From assembly GCA_028752905.1 (NCBI GenBank), contig JAQNBH010000002.1:38198975-38262974 (forward strand): a stretch of 64,000 nt of DNA, in the 5' to 3' direction. Of the stretch, positions 11,298 through 20,680 are shown one piece after another. The number at the start of each line of letters is the position of its first letter. Positions within the stretch are counted from its first letter, which is position 1. Below the pieces are notes generated by a model, which was not told the DNA's origin, did not search any database, and saw only the letters and a program-made list of their open reading frames with translations. This DNA comes from Cladorhizidae sp. MBARI D1340-BT2 (taxonomy: Eukaryota > Porifera > Demospongiae > Poecilosclerida > Cladorhizidae). The position numbers and the translations under genes were made by a program.

Positions 11298-12168
11298 CAT
11301 ACCTGATGTATGCATACTCACTCTGTTGGCATACCTGATGTATGCATACTCACTCTGTTGGCATACCTGATGTATGCATACTCACTCTGTTGGCATACCT
11401 GATGTATGCATACTCACTCTGTTGACATACCTGATGTATGCATACTCACTCTGTTGACATACCTGATGTATGCATACTCACTCTGTTGGCATACCTGATG
11501 TATGCATACTCACTCTGTTGGCATACCTGATGTAAGCATACTCACTCTGTTGGCATTCCTGATGTATGCATACTCACTCTGTTGGCATACCTGATGTATG
11601 CATACTCTCTCTGTGGCATACCTGATGTAAGCATACTCATACTCACTCTGTTGGCATACCTGTTGTAAGCATACTCACTCTGTGGCATACCTGATGTATG
11701 CATACTCACTCTGTTGGCATACCTGATGTATGCATACTCACTCTGTTGGCATACCTGATGTAAGCATACTCACTCTGTTGGCATACCTGTTGTAAGCATA
11801 CTCACTCTGTGGCATACCTGATGTATGCATACTCACTCTGTTGGCATACCTGATGTAAGCAAACTCACTCTGTTGGCATACCTGATGTATGCATACTCAC
11901 TCTGTTGGCATACCTGATGTATGCATACTCACTCTGTGGCATACCTGATGTATGCATACTCACTCTGTTGGCATACCTGATGTAAGCAAACTCACTCTGT
12001 TGGCATACCTGATGTATGCATACTCACTCTGTTGGCATACCTGATGTATGCATACTCACTCTGTTGACATACCTGATGTATGCATACTCACTCTGTTAGC
12101 ATACCTGATGTAAGCATACTCACTCTGTTGACATACCTGATGTAAGCATACTCACTCTGTTGGCATAC
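11298..12168. repeat. 32-bp minisatellite array
   Basis: About 27 units of a 32-bp sequence containing GGCATACCTGATGTATGCAT and ACTCACTCTGTT. Each standard unit holds the perfect 10-bp palindrome GTATGCATAC, and variants replace it with GTAAGCATAC. Some units lack two T (CTGTGGC). The S2 copy keeps the same length and the same order of variants. Confidence 0.95.
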
Positions 12169-12637
12169 GGGTCATTCCATTCAAATCATCTAGGCCATTA
12201 CACCACCCATCTCAAATTTTTTCCAGCCTCCAACCATGGCAAGATACATACATACATATATAGGTCAAATCCGAAATTTTAGCTCTCCATGAGGTCAGGA
12301 ACACCGTTTTTCATAAATTCCAAAAAATTGGTCTTTTCACGTACTCAACGCCCACGCATTTACATCTCCGAGTGCCCATATCTCACTAAAATTGATGTAA
12401 ATCCGGCAATTCTGGTCTCATTGGTCTAAAAGTTTTCACCTGGCATGTTTTTTGAACTGGGGAATGCGAATATCACATTTAGAAAGCTGTACAACTGATA
12501 GAAAATCTACTTTATTAGTCACAAAGATCCATCGCGATAATATTCAGAACGTCTCCGCTAGAGATCTTTGAGGCAGAAATGAACATAACCTCGGTGCCAT
12601 GCAACCCAATTCAATGCTAGATTCCAAAAGTACATAG
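12169..12637. other. Single-copy spacer, possibly an old DNA-transposon fragment
   Basis: About 470 bp with no tandem repeats and no useful open frame. It begins GGGTCATTCCATTCAAATCA immediately after the 32-bp array. That start reminds me of the ends of some non-autonomous DNA transposons in marine invertebrates, but no matching inverted end or target duplication is visible, so this is only a suggestion. It contains a CATA-rich microsatellite at about 12246-12263. Confidence 0.35.
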
Positions 12638-12720
12638 AGAGGATGTTCCATGACTTAGAAGAGGATGTTCCATGACTTGGAAGAGGATGTTCCATGACTT
12701 AGAAGAGGATGTTCCATGAC
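12638..12720. repeat. 22-bp tandem repeat, four copies
   Basis: Four near-identical copies of a unit containing GAGGATGTTCCATGACTTAG directly abut the 17-bp array. Confidence 0.85.
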
Positions 12721-15331
12721 TAGGTGTATAACCATGCTAGGTGTATAACCATGGTAGGTGTATCACCATGCTAGGTGTATAACTATGCTACATAGGTATA
12801 TAACCATGCTAGGTATATAACCATGCTAGGTGTATAACCATGCTAGGTGTATGACCATGCTAGGTATATAACCATGCTAGGTATATAACTATGCTAGGTG
12901 TATAACCATGCTAGGTGTATCACCATGCTAGGTGTATAACTATGCTACATAGGTATATAACCATGCTAGGTATATAACCATGCTAGGTGTATAACCATGC
13001 TAGGTGTATGACCATGCTAGGTATATAACCATGCTAGGTATATAACTATGCTAGGTGTATAACCATGCTAGGTGTATAACCATGCTAGGTGTATAGCCAT
13101 GCTAGGTGTATAGCCATGCTAGGTGTATAACCATGCTAGGTGTATAACCATGCTAGGTGTATAACCATGCTAGGTGTATAACCATGCTAGGTGTATAACC
13201 ATGCTAGGTGTATAACCATGCTAGGTATATAACCATGCTTGGTGTATAACCATGCTAGGTATATAACCATGCTAGGTGTATAACCATGCTAGGTGTATAA
13301 CCATGCTAGGTGTATAACCATGCTAGGTGTATGACCATGCTAGGTATATAACCATGCTAGGTATATAACTATGCTAGGTGTATAACCATGCTAGGTGTAT
13401 AACCATGCTAGGTGTATAGCCATGCTAGGTGTATAGCCATGCTAGGTGTATAACCATGCTAGGTGTATAACCATGCTAGGTGTATAACCATGCTAGGTGT
13501 ATAACCATGCTAGGTGTATAACCATGCTAGGTGTATAACCATGCTAGGTATATAACCATGCTAGGTGTATAACCATGCTAGGTGTATAACCATGCTAGGT
13601 GTATAACCATGCTAGGTGTATAACCATGCTAGGTGTATAACCATGCTAGGTATATAACCATGCTTGGTGTATAACCATGCTAGGTATATAACCATGCTAG
13701 GTGTATAACCATGCTAGGTGTATAACCATGCTAGGTGTAATACCATGATAGGTGTAATACCATGCTAGGTGTATAACCATGCTTGGTGTATAGCCATGCT
13801 AGGTGTATAACCATGCTAGGTATATAACCATGCTAGGTGTAATACCATGATAGGTATATAACCATGCTAGGTGTATAACTATGCTAGGTGTATAACCATG
13901 CTAGGTGTATAACTATGCTAGGCAGGGGTGTATTTAGGGGGGGGCGGGGGGGGGGGGGGCATTCGCCCCCCCTTGTATCATTCTCGCCCCCCCCCTTGAA
14001 ATTAGACACCACCCTTATACATTACATACACCATCATTGTATCATTCTCGCCCCCCCTTATTTTTCCATATCTCAAGTTCGCCCCCCCTTGGCAAAATTT
14101 CTGTATACAACCCTGCTAGGTGTATAACCATGCTAGGTGTATAACCATGCTAGGTGTATAACCATGCTAGGTGTATAACCATGCTAAGGTGTATAGCCAT
14201 GCTAGGTGTATAGCCATGCTAGGTGTATAGCCATTCTAGGTGTATAACCATGCTAGGTGTATAACCATGCTAGGTGTATAACCATGCTAGGTGTATAACC
14301 ATGCTAGGTGTATAACCATGCTAGGTATATAACCATGCTAGGTGTATAACCATGCTAGGTATATAACCATGCTAGGTGTAATACCATGATAGGTGTAATA
14401 CCATGCTAGGTGTATAAACCATGCTTGGTGTATAGCCATGCTAGGTGTATAACCATGCTACAGGTGTATAACCATGCTAGGTGTATAACCATGCTAGGTG
14501 TATAACCATGCTAGGTGTATAACCATGCTAGGTGTATAACCATGCTAGGTATATAACCATGCTAGGTGTATAACCATGCTAGGTATATAACCATGCTAGG
14601 TGTAATACCATGATAGGTGTAATACCATGCTAGGTGTATAACCATGCTAGGTGTATAACCATGCTAGGTATATAACCATGCTAGGTGTATAATCATTCTA
14701 GGTATATAACCATGCTAGGTGTATAAACATGCTAGGTGTATAACCATGCTAGGTGTATAACCGTGCTAGGTATATAACTATGCTAGGTGTATAACCATGC
14801 TAGGTATATAACCATTCTAGGTGTATAACCATGCTAGGTGTATGACCATGCTAGGTCTATGCTAGGTGTATAACCATGCTAGGTGTATAACCATGCTAGG
14901 TGTATAGCCATGCTAGGTGTATAGCCATGCTAGGTGTATAACCATGCTAGGTATATAACCATGCTAGGTGTATAACCATGCTAGGTGTATAACCATGCTA
15001 GGTGTATAACCATGCTAGGTGTATAACCATGCTAGGTACACTGTATATAACCATGCTTGGTGTATAACCATGCTAGGTATATAACCGTGCTAGGTGTATA
15101 ACTATGCTATGTGTATAACCATGCTAGGTGTATAACCATGCTAGGTATATAACCATGCTAGGTGTATAACCATGCTAGGTGTATAACTATGCTACGTGTA
15201 TAACCATGCTAGGTGTATAACCATGCTAGGTGTATAACCATGCTAGGTGTATAACCATGCTAGGTATATAACCATGCTAGGTGTATAACCATGCTAGGTG
15301 TATAACCATGCTAGGTATATAACCATGCTAG
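12721..15331. repeat. 17-bp minisatellite array
   Basis: Long head-to-tail array of CTAGGTGTATAACCATG, very roughly 140 units, with common variants GTATATAAC, GTGTATAGC, GTAATACC and CATGATAGG. A ~193-bp mobile element interrupts it at 13923-14115. Blocks of variants recur in order, which indicates block duplication inside the array. The S2 counterpart is 425 bp shorter before the element, which is exactly 25 units, and 139 bp longer after it. The core CCATGCTAG-GTGTATA is shared with the 34-bp array, which has three extra bases (TTG) in the middle. Confidence 0.96.
13923..14115 (+). mobile_element. Non-autonomous DNA transposon (hAT-like MITE), copy in S1
   Basis: A 193-bp element starting CAGGGGTGTATTTAG and ending TGTATACAACCCTG; the ends form an imperfect inverted repeat (CAGGGgTGTAT against CAGGGtTGTAT). 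It is flanked on both sides by CTAGG (13918-13922 and 14116-14120), a 5-bp target duplication. Inside are long G and C runs and two copies of GTATCATTCTCGCCCCCC. No protein is encoded. CAGGG ends suggest the hAT superfamily, and 5-bp duplications occur in its hAT5 type. A separate insertion with a different 5-bp duplication is at 47969-48159. Confidence 0.85.
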
Positions 15332-15615
15332 AGGCATGTTTTGTCAGAAGATGCATGTTAAAACATCCAAGGCAGGACCCTCCTCTGTTTGGCAGACCCC
15401 CACAACTAATTTTTTTAAATCAAAAGCTGTAAATTGGTTTGTAGCTTGTCAAAGCTAACAGTTGTGATTCGAGTGAAACCAAATTGCAATAACTAAAGTG
15501 GTTGATGAATGACAACGTGCTGTATTTGATTACGCGCAAAAAATATCATTTTATATGAATACAATGTAGTACATTGGTGCATATCGAGAGAGAAGGTTAT
15601 ATTCCAATAACGTGA
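15332..15615. other. Single-copy DNA downstream of the piggyBac relic
   Basis: Lies between the end of the 17-bp array and the transposase C-terminus on the minus strand. It should hold the element's 3' untranslated region and terminal inverted repeat if these survive. TTAA occurs at 15359-15362, but I cannot identify a convincing piggyBac terminus (CCCT next to TTAA with subterminal repeats). Confidence 0.4.
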
Positions 15616-16885
15616 CTATAATTTGTTTTTGTGCCACAATAGGTAGCAGTCGGTGCTCGCAATTCCAGTGTGGCATAGCCATATGCCACAATCCTGTCAG
15701 TACCACTGGCTGTCCGATCTCTTTTGTTGCTGGTAGCAGTAAGTGCAACGTCCTCGACTGCGCTTCCCAGAGGTTACAGGGTTCTTTATTGGGAAGTGGA
15801 GGAAAGGAAGACTCTTGATAATGGAGCCGCACCCAGCTCTGCGTCGGCTACAATAACTTCCAATTATCTCCTTGGCTAACTGAATCCTGAACTTCTTGAT
15901 CATAAGTTCACTTCCGCTTCCTGACCATCCTTTGTGTAGAATGAAGGCGTTTGTTATGGCCACATCGATCAGAAAGTTAAATATGTCTTTGTAGCTTTTC
16001 ACCCTGCACCTATAATATCCTCTGATCTGATCCCCTCCTCCCATGTATTTATTGTAGGACTGGATAGCTAAGGGGCAGCTTATTTCCTCTCTGCAGCCAT
16101 TGTTTGTATGCCGAATGACTGAGGTGACGCTCTTGGGGTCGCTGTTGGTGTACATAATCATGACGATTTTTCGTTCCTGCCATGCATTTGCACACACTTT
16201 TCCACATTGCATGGTTAGTGACTGGCCCCTAAAAATGTTTAGACGTTCATATAATGAGTATCTCATAGTTGTGGTAAATAACATGCATGAACTGATATAC
16301 AACCCCAAAATGTTTGTGGCATAACACTCTAACTTGTGTTAATCTAGTGCACATTTTACCTTTTCTTGAATTTGCCTTTCTCCAGCTCCTCGGGTAAACC
16401 ACGCCTGTCTTTCCTGGCTGTCCCACATCCATAACTCCCTCTCCTCTCCAAATCAACCAACAGACTATGTGAGGTAAAAAAGCTGTCAAAGTACACGTGC
16501 ATGTGCCACTTGCCCTGTAGGTCCTCAGTTAGTTCCTTGACCACTCTTGCCCCCAAGTGGTGTTCAACTGCACCTTTCTTTTTACCCGTGTAAATCTCTA
16601 ACTGTGTGAAAAAACCATTTCGGCTATCAGCCCGAACCCACACCTTGATTCCTCTTTTGATGGGTTTCAATGGCATGTATTGCTTCAGTGATGAATGACC
16701 TTGAAAGTTGATCATAGCCTCATCGATTGCAATCTCGCAGTTCGGCCTGTATATTGATGAAAAATTGTGTTGAAAATGGCTGACAAGAGGTTGGATTTTC
16801 CCCAGCCTGTCATAATTTTCACTGCCCCTTGGGGAAAGTGAACTAAGCCTCATAGACACATATGATGTACTAGGCCACAGAGCGA
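15616..16885 (-). pseudogene. piggyBac-type transposase relic (PGBD family)
   Basis: DDE transposase of the piggyBac superfamily, which cuts and pastes elements at TTAA sites. Exon A (16885-16360) has the first catalytic Asp in AIDEAMINFQG and the second in VYFDSFFTS. A 131-bp GT-AG intron follows. Exon B (16228-15697) has YNKYMGGGDQIRGYY with the third Asp, then CTYC of the C-terminal zinc ribbon. An in-frame TGA at 15697-15699 cuts the ribbon. Translation would otherwise continue to 15616 through the remaining Cys/His residues (DCGIWLC, DCYLLWH). Exon A begins after a pyrimidine-rich AG (CTCCTCTCTTAAG), and no N-terminal domain is found upstream, so the gene is 5'-truncated or the first exon is diverged. 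S2 has the same stop. Confidence 0.9.
16229..16359 (-). other. Predicted intron in the piggyBac relic
   Basis: On the minus strand, exon A reads AAGAAAAG then GTAAAATG, and exon B starts after AACATTTTTAG. Splicing these joins AG to G and keeps the transposase frame (Lys-Arg-Gly-Gln). Unspliced, exon A ends at once in TAA. The resulting protein order matches the piggyBac catalytic domain, which supports a real intron rather than a frameshift. Confidence 0.7.
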
Positions 16886-17029
16886 CTTAAGAGAGGAGAA
16901 TTGTTGGAAATAGACACAGCTACAGTTAAAAATTAATATAAAATCTGGAATGCAATAGTACCTAGCAACCATATATTACGGGATAGCATTATTGTTGATA
17001 AACATGTGGTAATCTTTGTGAAAAACACA

Positions 17030-17515
17030 CACTGACCACAAAGTATGAATATGATTATGGATTTGATTTAATCAATATAAGAACATTGATTATATATAAT
17101 TTTTGCCTAAATATTTTTGGTTGTATTTCAAACAATGTGGTTAGGATGTTGTGACCACATCCAATGAATATGATTGTGTATTTATAAACATAATATTGCT
17201 TCTAACGTTTTTTACATAAATATGTTTCTATTACTTGAAACAATGTGGTCAAATGCTTGTGACCACATTCTGACCATAGCATATGAATATAATTATGTTT
17301 GTTTATCAACATAAAACATTGTTTATGATGATAAATGCATTTTTTTATAATTTTTTAATATAATACTCTGGTCAAGATTATGTGACCATAATGATAATGA
17401 TGATTAAAAAATAAAAAAAAATAAATAAAAAAAATTAAAAATAAAAAAAATTAAAAAACTTTAAACATGCTGAATACAACTATGAATATTATTATGCCTA
17501 TTTATCAATACAACA
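17030..17515. repeat. Degenerate ~120-bp AT-rich tandem repeat
   Basis: Three to four diverged copies share the order TATGAATAT(A/G)ATTATG, ATCAA or ATAAACATAA, CATTG or TATTG, CAATGTGGT, TTGTGACCACA. An A-rich low-complexity run lies at about 17396-17460. The spacer 16886-17029 before it holds no gene but includes a CTAGCAACCATA word. The repeat's age contrasts with the crisp arrays around it. Confidence 0.65.
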
Positions 17516-17618
17516 GATCCCAGTTGAACACGGACCTGAGATACAAAGCTGCCTCCTCCAGGATAGCAACCCAGTGAGCATCATACTCCAAGAGACATTT
17601 TAGGTGCACTGTCTCCAT
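17505..17618 (-). CDS. Short coding-like open frame, 37 codons
   Basis: Starts METVHLKCLLEYDAHW and ends NWDLLY before TGA. The composition (LEYDAHWVAILEEAALYL) is typical of an amphipathic protein segment and unlike the flanking AT-rich DNA; the underlying DNA is also less A+T-rich than its surroundings. It could be a terminal exon of an otherwise unseen gene or of the same transposon. No family recognised. The frame is preserved in S2. Confidence 0.3.
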   Translation of the reverse strand: METVHLKCLLEYDAHWVAILEEAALYLRSVFNWDLLY

Positions 17619-17764
17619 ACCATAAGAACATTGCTTATAATCCTGAGTATATTGTTTACATACATATTATTTGACACAATGTGACTATTTATATATATAT
17701 ATATATATCACAATGTTACTATTATTATTTATATATATATGACATACTGTATAATGGATTTGGC
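17619..17764. repeat. AT microsatellites
   Basis: Short (TA)n runs around 17690-17709 and 17733-17741 in an A+T-rich spacer. The first run differs slightly in length in S2. Nothing else is seen. Confidence 0.7.
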
Positions 17765-18103
17765 TTATTGAGAATGAACATAATTCAATAACTTATAGCC
17801 ATTTTGCCAAGGAACTATATAGCGTCTCTTGTTACCATCGAGCACCACGAGGAGGTATGGACCTGGTACCTTTGTGTACGTGTAATGTGTTGCACATGAC
17901 TCCTCTTTTGACCAACTATATACCAACCACTGAGTCCAAGTGGTATCTACTAGATGGGTGCGCCAAAGAAGTAGGTGCAGGATATGTAATGGAGCTATGT
18001 GGACTGAATCGAGGAACAGCAGAAGAAACAAGAGCAGCAGTACTGGCAGCAGAAGTACCAGGAGTGGAAGCACCACCAGCAGAAGTACCAGAGGTTCCAG
18101 CAT
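17765..18103 (-). CDS. Uncertain open frame with a leucine-rich start
   Basis: 112-codon minus-strand frame. The first ~30 residues are Leu/Val-rich (from CAG/CAC-rich DNA on the plus strand) and could mimic a membrane segment. The rest (VYSWSKEESCATHYTY, KVPGPYLLVVLDGNKRRYI) looks like normal protein. The opposite strand is also open and reads as Gln-rich (QQKKQEQQYWQQKYQEW). Which strand, if either, is real cannot be settled by eye. In S2 one substitution (17961 C to 59405 T) changes Arg to His. Confidence 0.25.
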   Translation of the reverse strand: MLEPLVLLLVVLPLLVLLLPVLLLLFLLLFLDSVHIAPLHILHLLLWRTHLVDTTWTQWLVYSWSKEESCATHYTYTKVPGPYLLVVLDGNKRRYIVPWQNGYKLLNYVHSQ

Positions 18104-18235
18104 GAGACCTTAGTTTCTCAGTGGCCACTGGTCGCGACGCCACGACGATCATTGCCTCAGGAAGGCATTCCTCGTATAGTAACTGATGGATAACGGACTT
18201 GATTTCCTCTTGGGGATGGAATTAGTCTAATCCGT

Positions 18236-19330
18236 CAAGTATAAATCCCAGAGTATATGACTGGCTGAAGAAGATCCCAGTGAGAGTATATGCCTGGCTG
18301 AAGAAGGTCTCAGAGTATATGACTGGCTGAAGAAGGTCCCAGAGTATATGACTGGCTGAAGAAGATCCCAGTGAGATTATATGACTGGCTGAAGAAGGTC
18401 TCGGAGTATATGACTGGCTGAACAAGGTCCCAATGACTGGCTAAAGAAGGAACCAGAGTACATAACTGGCTGAAGAAGATCCCAGTGAGAGTATATTACT
18501 GGCTGAAGAAGGTCTCAGAGTATATGACTGGCTGAAGAAGATCCAAGAGTATATGACTGGCTCAAGAATGTCTCAGATTATATGACTGGCTAAAGAAGGA
18601 CCCACAGTACATGACTAGCTGAAGAAGATCCCAGTGGGAAGTAGATGACTGGCTGAAGAAGGTTTCAGAGTATATGACTGGCTGAAGAAGATCCCAGTGA
18701 GAGTATATGACTGGCTGAAGAACGTCTCAGAGTAGATGACTGGCTGAAGAAGAACTCAGAGTATATGACTGGCTGAAGAAGAACTCAGAGTATATGACTG
18801 GCTGAAGAAGATCCAACAGGTGTTTGACTGGCTGAAGAAGATCCCAGAGTATCTGACTGGCTGAAGAAGTTCCCAGAGTATATGACTGGCTGAAGAATGT
18901 GCCAGAGTATATATATGACTGGCTGAAGAAGGTCTCAGAGTATGACTGGCTGAAGAAGGTCCCAGTGAGAGTATATGACTGGCTGAAGAACGTCTCAGAG
19001 TAGATGACTGGCTGAAGAAGGTCCCAGAGTATATGACTGGCTGAAGAAGGTCCCAGAGTATATGACTGGCTGAAGAAGGTCCCAGAGTATATGACTGGCT
19101 GAAGAAGGTCCCAGAGTATATAACTGGCTGAAGAAGGTCCCAGAGTATATGACTGGCTGAAGAAGTATATGACTGGCTCCCAGTGAGAGTATATGACTGG
19201 CTGAAGAAGATCTCAGAGTATATGACTTGCTGAAGAAGATCCCAGTGAGAGTATATGACTGGCTGAAGGTCTCAGAGAATATGACTGACCGAAGAAGGTC
19301 TCAGAGCATATATATATAATTATGACGGGC
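18236..19330. repeat. 29-bp minisatellite array with 32-bp variants
   Basis: About 37 units containing TATATGACTGGCTGAAGAAG followed by GTCCCAGAG, GTCTCAGAG or ATCCCAGTGAGAG. The last ending lengthens the unit. The S2 copy is shorter by 78 bp overall. No gene lies within; short open frames in it follow the repeat period. Confidence 0.94.
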
Positions 19331-19338
19331 TGGAGAAG

Positions 19339-19468
19339 GTCCGTGTTAGAGTATATGTCCGTGTTAGAGTATATGCTTCATCTTGTACTAACATGCTTCA
19401 TCTTGTGCTAACATGCTTCATCTTGTGCTAACTTGCTTCATCTTGTACTAACATGCTTCATCTTGACA
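19339..19468. repeat. 18-bp doublet and 20-bp tandem repeat
   Basis: Two copies of GTCCGTGTTAGAGTATAT are followed by five copies of ATGCTTCATCTTGTACTAAC (variants TGTGC, CTTGC). S2 has four copies of the 20-bp unit, so the number differs between the duplicated segments. Confidence 0.9.
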
Positions 19469-19469
19469 G

Positions 19470-19655
19470 ACTGACAGGTGAGTGCCTGCAGTGACTCCCT
19501 CTTACCATGAGGATAAGGAGAGCCACATAGGTGAGTGTCTGCAGTGACTCCCTCTTACCATGAGGATAAGGAGAGCCACACAGGTGAGTGTCTGCAGTGA
19601 CTCCCTCTTACCATGAGGATAAGGAGAGCCACACAGGTGAGTGCTGCAGTGATGT
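19470..19655. repeat. 53-bp tandem repeat carrying a splice-donor-like motif
   Basis: Three full copies plus a partial one of a 53-bp unit that contains ACCATGAGGATAAGGAG and ends in CACACAG before GTGAGTG of the next copy. CAG|GTGAGT is the consensus 5' splice site of animals, so each unit holds a start codon followed by a donor-like site. This may be coincidental or may derive from an exon/intron junction that was tandemly copied. Confidence 0.85.
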
Positions 19656-20166
19656 CCTCTAGCATTGGAGGTGCACACCACCTAAGCCTGGGAAAACTAC
19701 CAGCACCAACATCAGCATGCTCTAGCATTGGAGGTGCACACCACCTAAGCCTGGGAAAACTACCAGCACCAACATCAGCATGCTCTAGCATTGGAGGTGC
19801 ACCCCACCTAAGCCTGGGAAAACTACCAGCACCAACATCAGCATGCTCTAGCATTGGAGGTGCACACCACCTAAGCCTGGGAAAACTATCAGCACCAACA
19901 TCAGCATGCTCTAGCATTGGAGGTGCACACCACCTAAGCCTGGGAAAACTACCAGCACCAACATCAGCATGCTCTAGCATTGGAGGTGCACACCACCTAA
20001 GCCTGGGAAAACTACCAGCACCAACATCAGCATGCTCTAGCAGTGGTAATACATATACATACCAAACAAAGTCAAGAATAGGGAGGGGAAGTTTCTGTCC
20101 CAGGCCGCTTCCTAGGGGGGTGACCAGAATCACTGGTTTGCTTCCCTTGTCGGTCTCCGCGGCCAT
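19555..20166 (-). CDS. Possible repeat-containing protein or first exon
   Basis: Starts with ATGGCCGCGGAG (MAAETDKGSKPVILVTPLG), a G+C-richer stretch with CpG and a plausible start context. It then runs through six 21-residue repeats (GAGSFPRLRWCAPPMLEH) made by the 63-bp array, and ends in the 53-bp array. Length is 203 codons here and 98 in S2, because S2 has one 63-bp unit; the frame stays open in both. Alternatively only about 35 codons are an exon, since a GTATGT donor-like site lies at 20062-20057 after Phe-Val-Trp. The plus strand is also open. No family recognised. Confidence 0.3.
   Translation of the reverse strand: MAAETDKGSKPVILVTPLGSGLGQKLPLPILDFVWYVYVLPLLEHADVGAGSFPRLRWCAPPMLEHADVGAGSFPRLRWCAPPMLEHADVGADSFPRLRWCAPPMLEHADVGAGSFPRLRWGAPPMLEHADVGAGSFPRLRWCAPPMLEHADVGAGSFPRLRWCAPPMLEDITAALTCVALLILMVRGSHCRHSPVWLSLSSW
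19657..20042. repeat. 63-bp minisatellite, six copies
   Basis: Six near-identical units containing CTCTAGCATTGGAGGTGCAC and AACATCAGCATG. The differences are single substitutions (for example CACCCCACC, AACTATCAG). S2 has only one unit and flanks otherwise alike, so the array expanded in S1 or collapsed in S2 after duplication. 315 bp, exactly five units, accounts for the offset change. Confidence 0.95.
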
Positions 20167-20321
20167 TGAAACTAACTATTACATGAAGCGTCTTCTTCGC
20201 GTTTCTTTCCCATGAATCAAATCTTTGAACGGAGTATTAAAGATAGTATAAGTCCAGAATGTAGCATCCAAATCTTCTCCAATTTGGAAGGCAGCATCTT
20301 GCATGTACTGTCATCATATTT

Positions 20322-20352
20322 GGGGGGGGGGGGGGGGGGGGGGTGGGGGGGG
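20322..20352. repeat. Poly-G tract
   Basis: Run of 30 G interrupted by one T, on the plus strand. It could form G-quadruplex structures. The S2 counterpart (61373-61392) is 20 G long without the T. Long homopolymers are also prone to sequencing error, so the exact length is uncertain. Confidence 0.9.
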
Positions 20353-20680
20353 ACAACAAAAAAATTGGGGTACTGTATATAGTGGACCCCTTAAAGAAGT
20401 ACTGCTTTAGCAACTGTTTCATGTGGTGTAAATCTAGGTCACATTAAATGACTTGCAAATTTATTCTCATATGCCAATCTTTCTGCAAACTTAGAGTTGA
20501 GCTAGTGACATCTGCTCTATCTTGCAATGCCTCATATGGTGTTTTACTTCATGTCTTTTCTGTTGGTTTAAATCTTCCTCCTCTTCAAATATTTCATGCT
20601 GCCATGGTTGCACATATATAGAAGTCTAGCTCATTTTTTAATATGTAGTAGTCTTGCTGCTTGCTGCTGAAGCATGTATG
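20353..20680. other. Single-copy spacer without a gene
   Basis: A+T-rich, unremarkable sequence between the poly-G tract and the second 34-bp array. Frames are short and no motif is recognisable. It is nearly identical in S2. Confidence 0.6.

Noticed and set aside
13888..14127. 79-codon frame rich in Gly and Pro
   Set aside because: It is translation across the MITE's G and C runs.
15612..16324. Plus-strand frames at 15612-15818 and 16100-16324, and minus-strand frames at 15551-15832 and 16247-16489
   Set aside because: Wrong-strand or wrong-phase shadows of the piggyBac exons and their intron.
17916..18152. 78-codon minus-strand frame rich in Ser, Ala and Thr
   Set aside because: Overlaps two other open frames over the same repetitive CAG/CAC-rich DNA. 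It shows no motif, and at most one of the three can be real.
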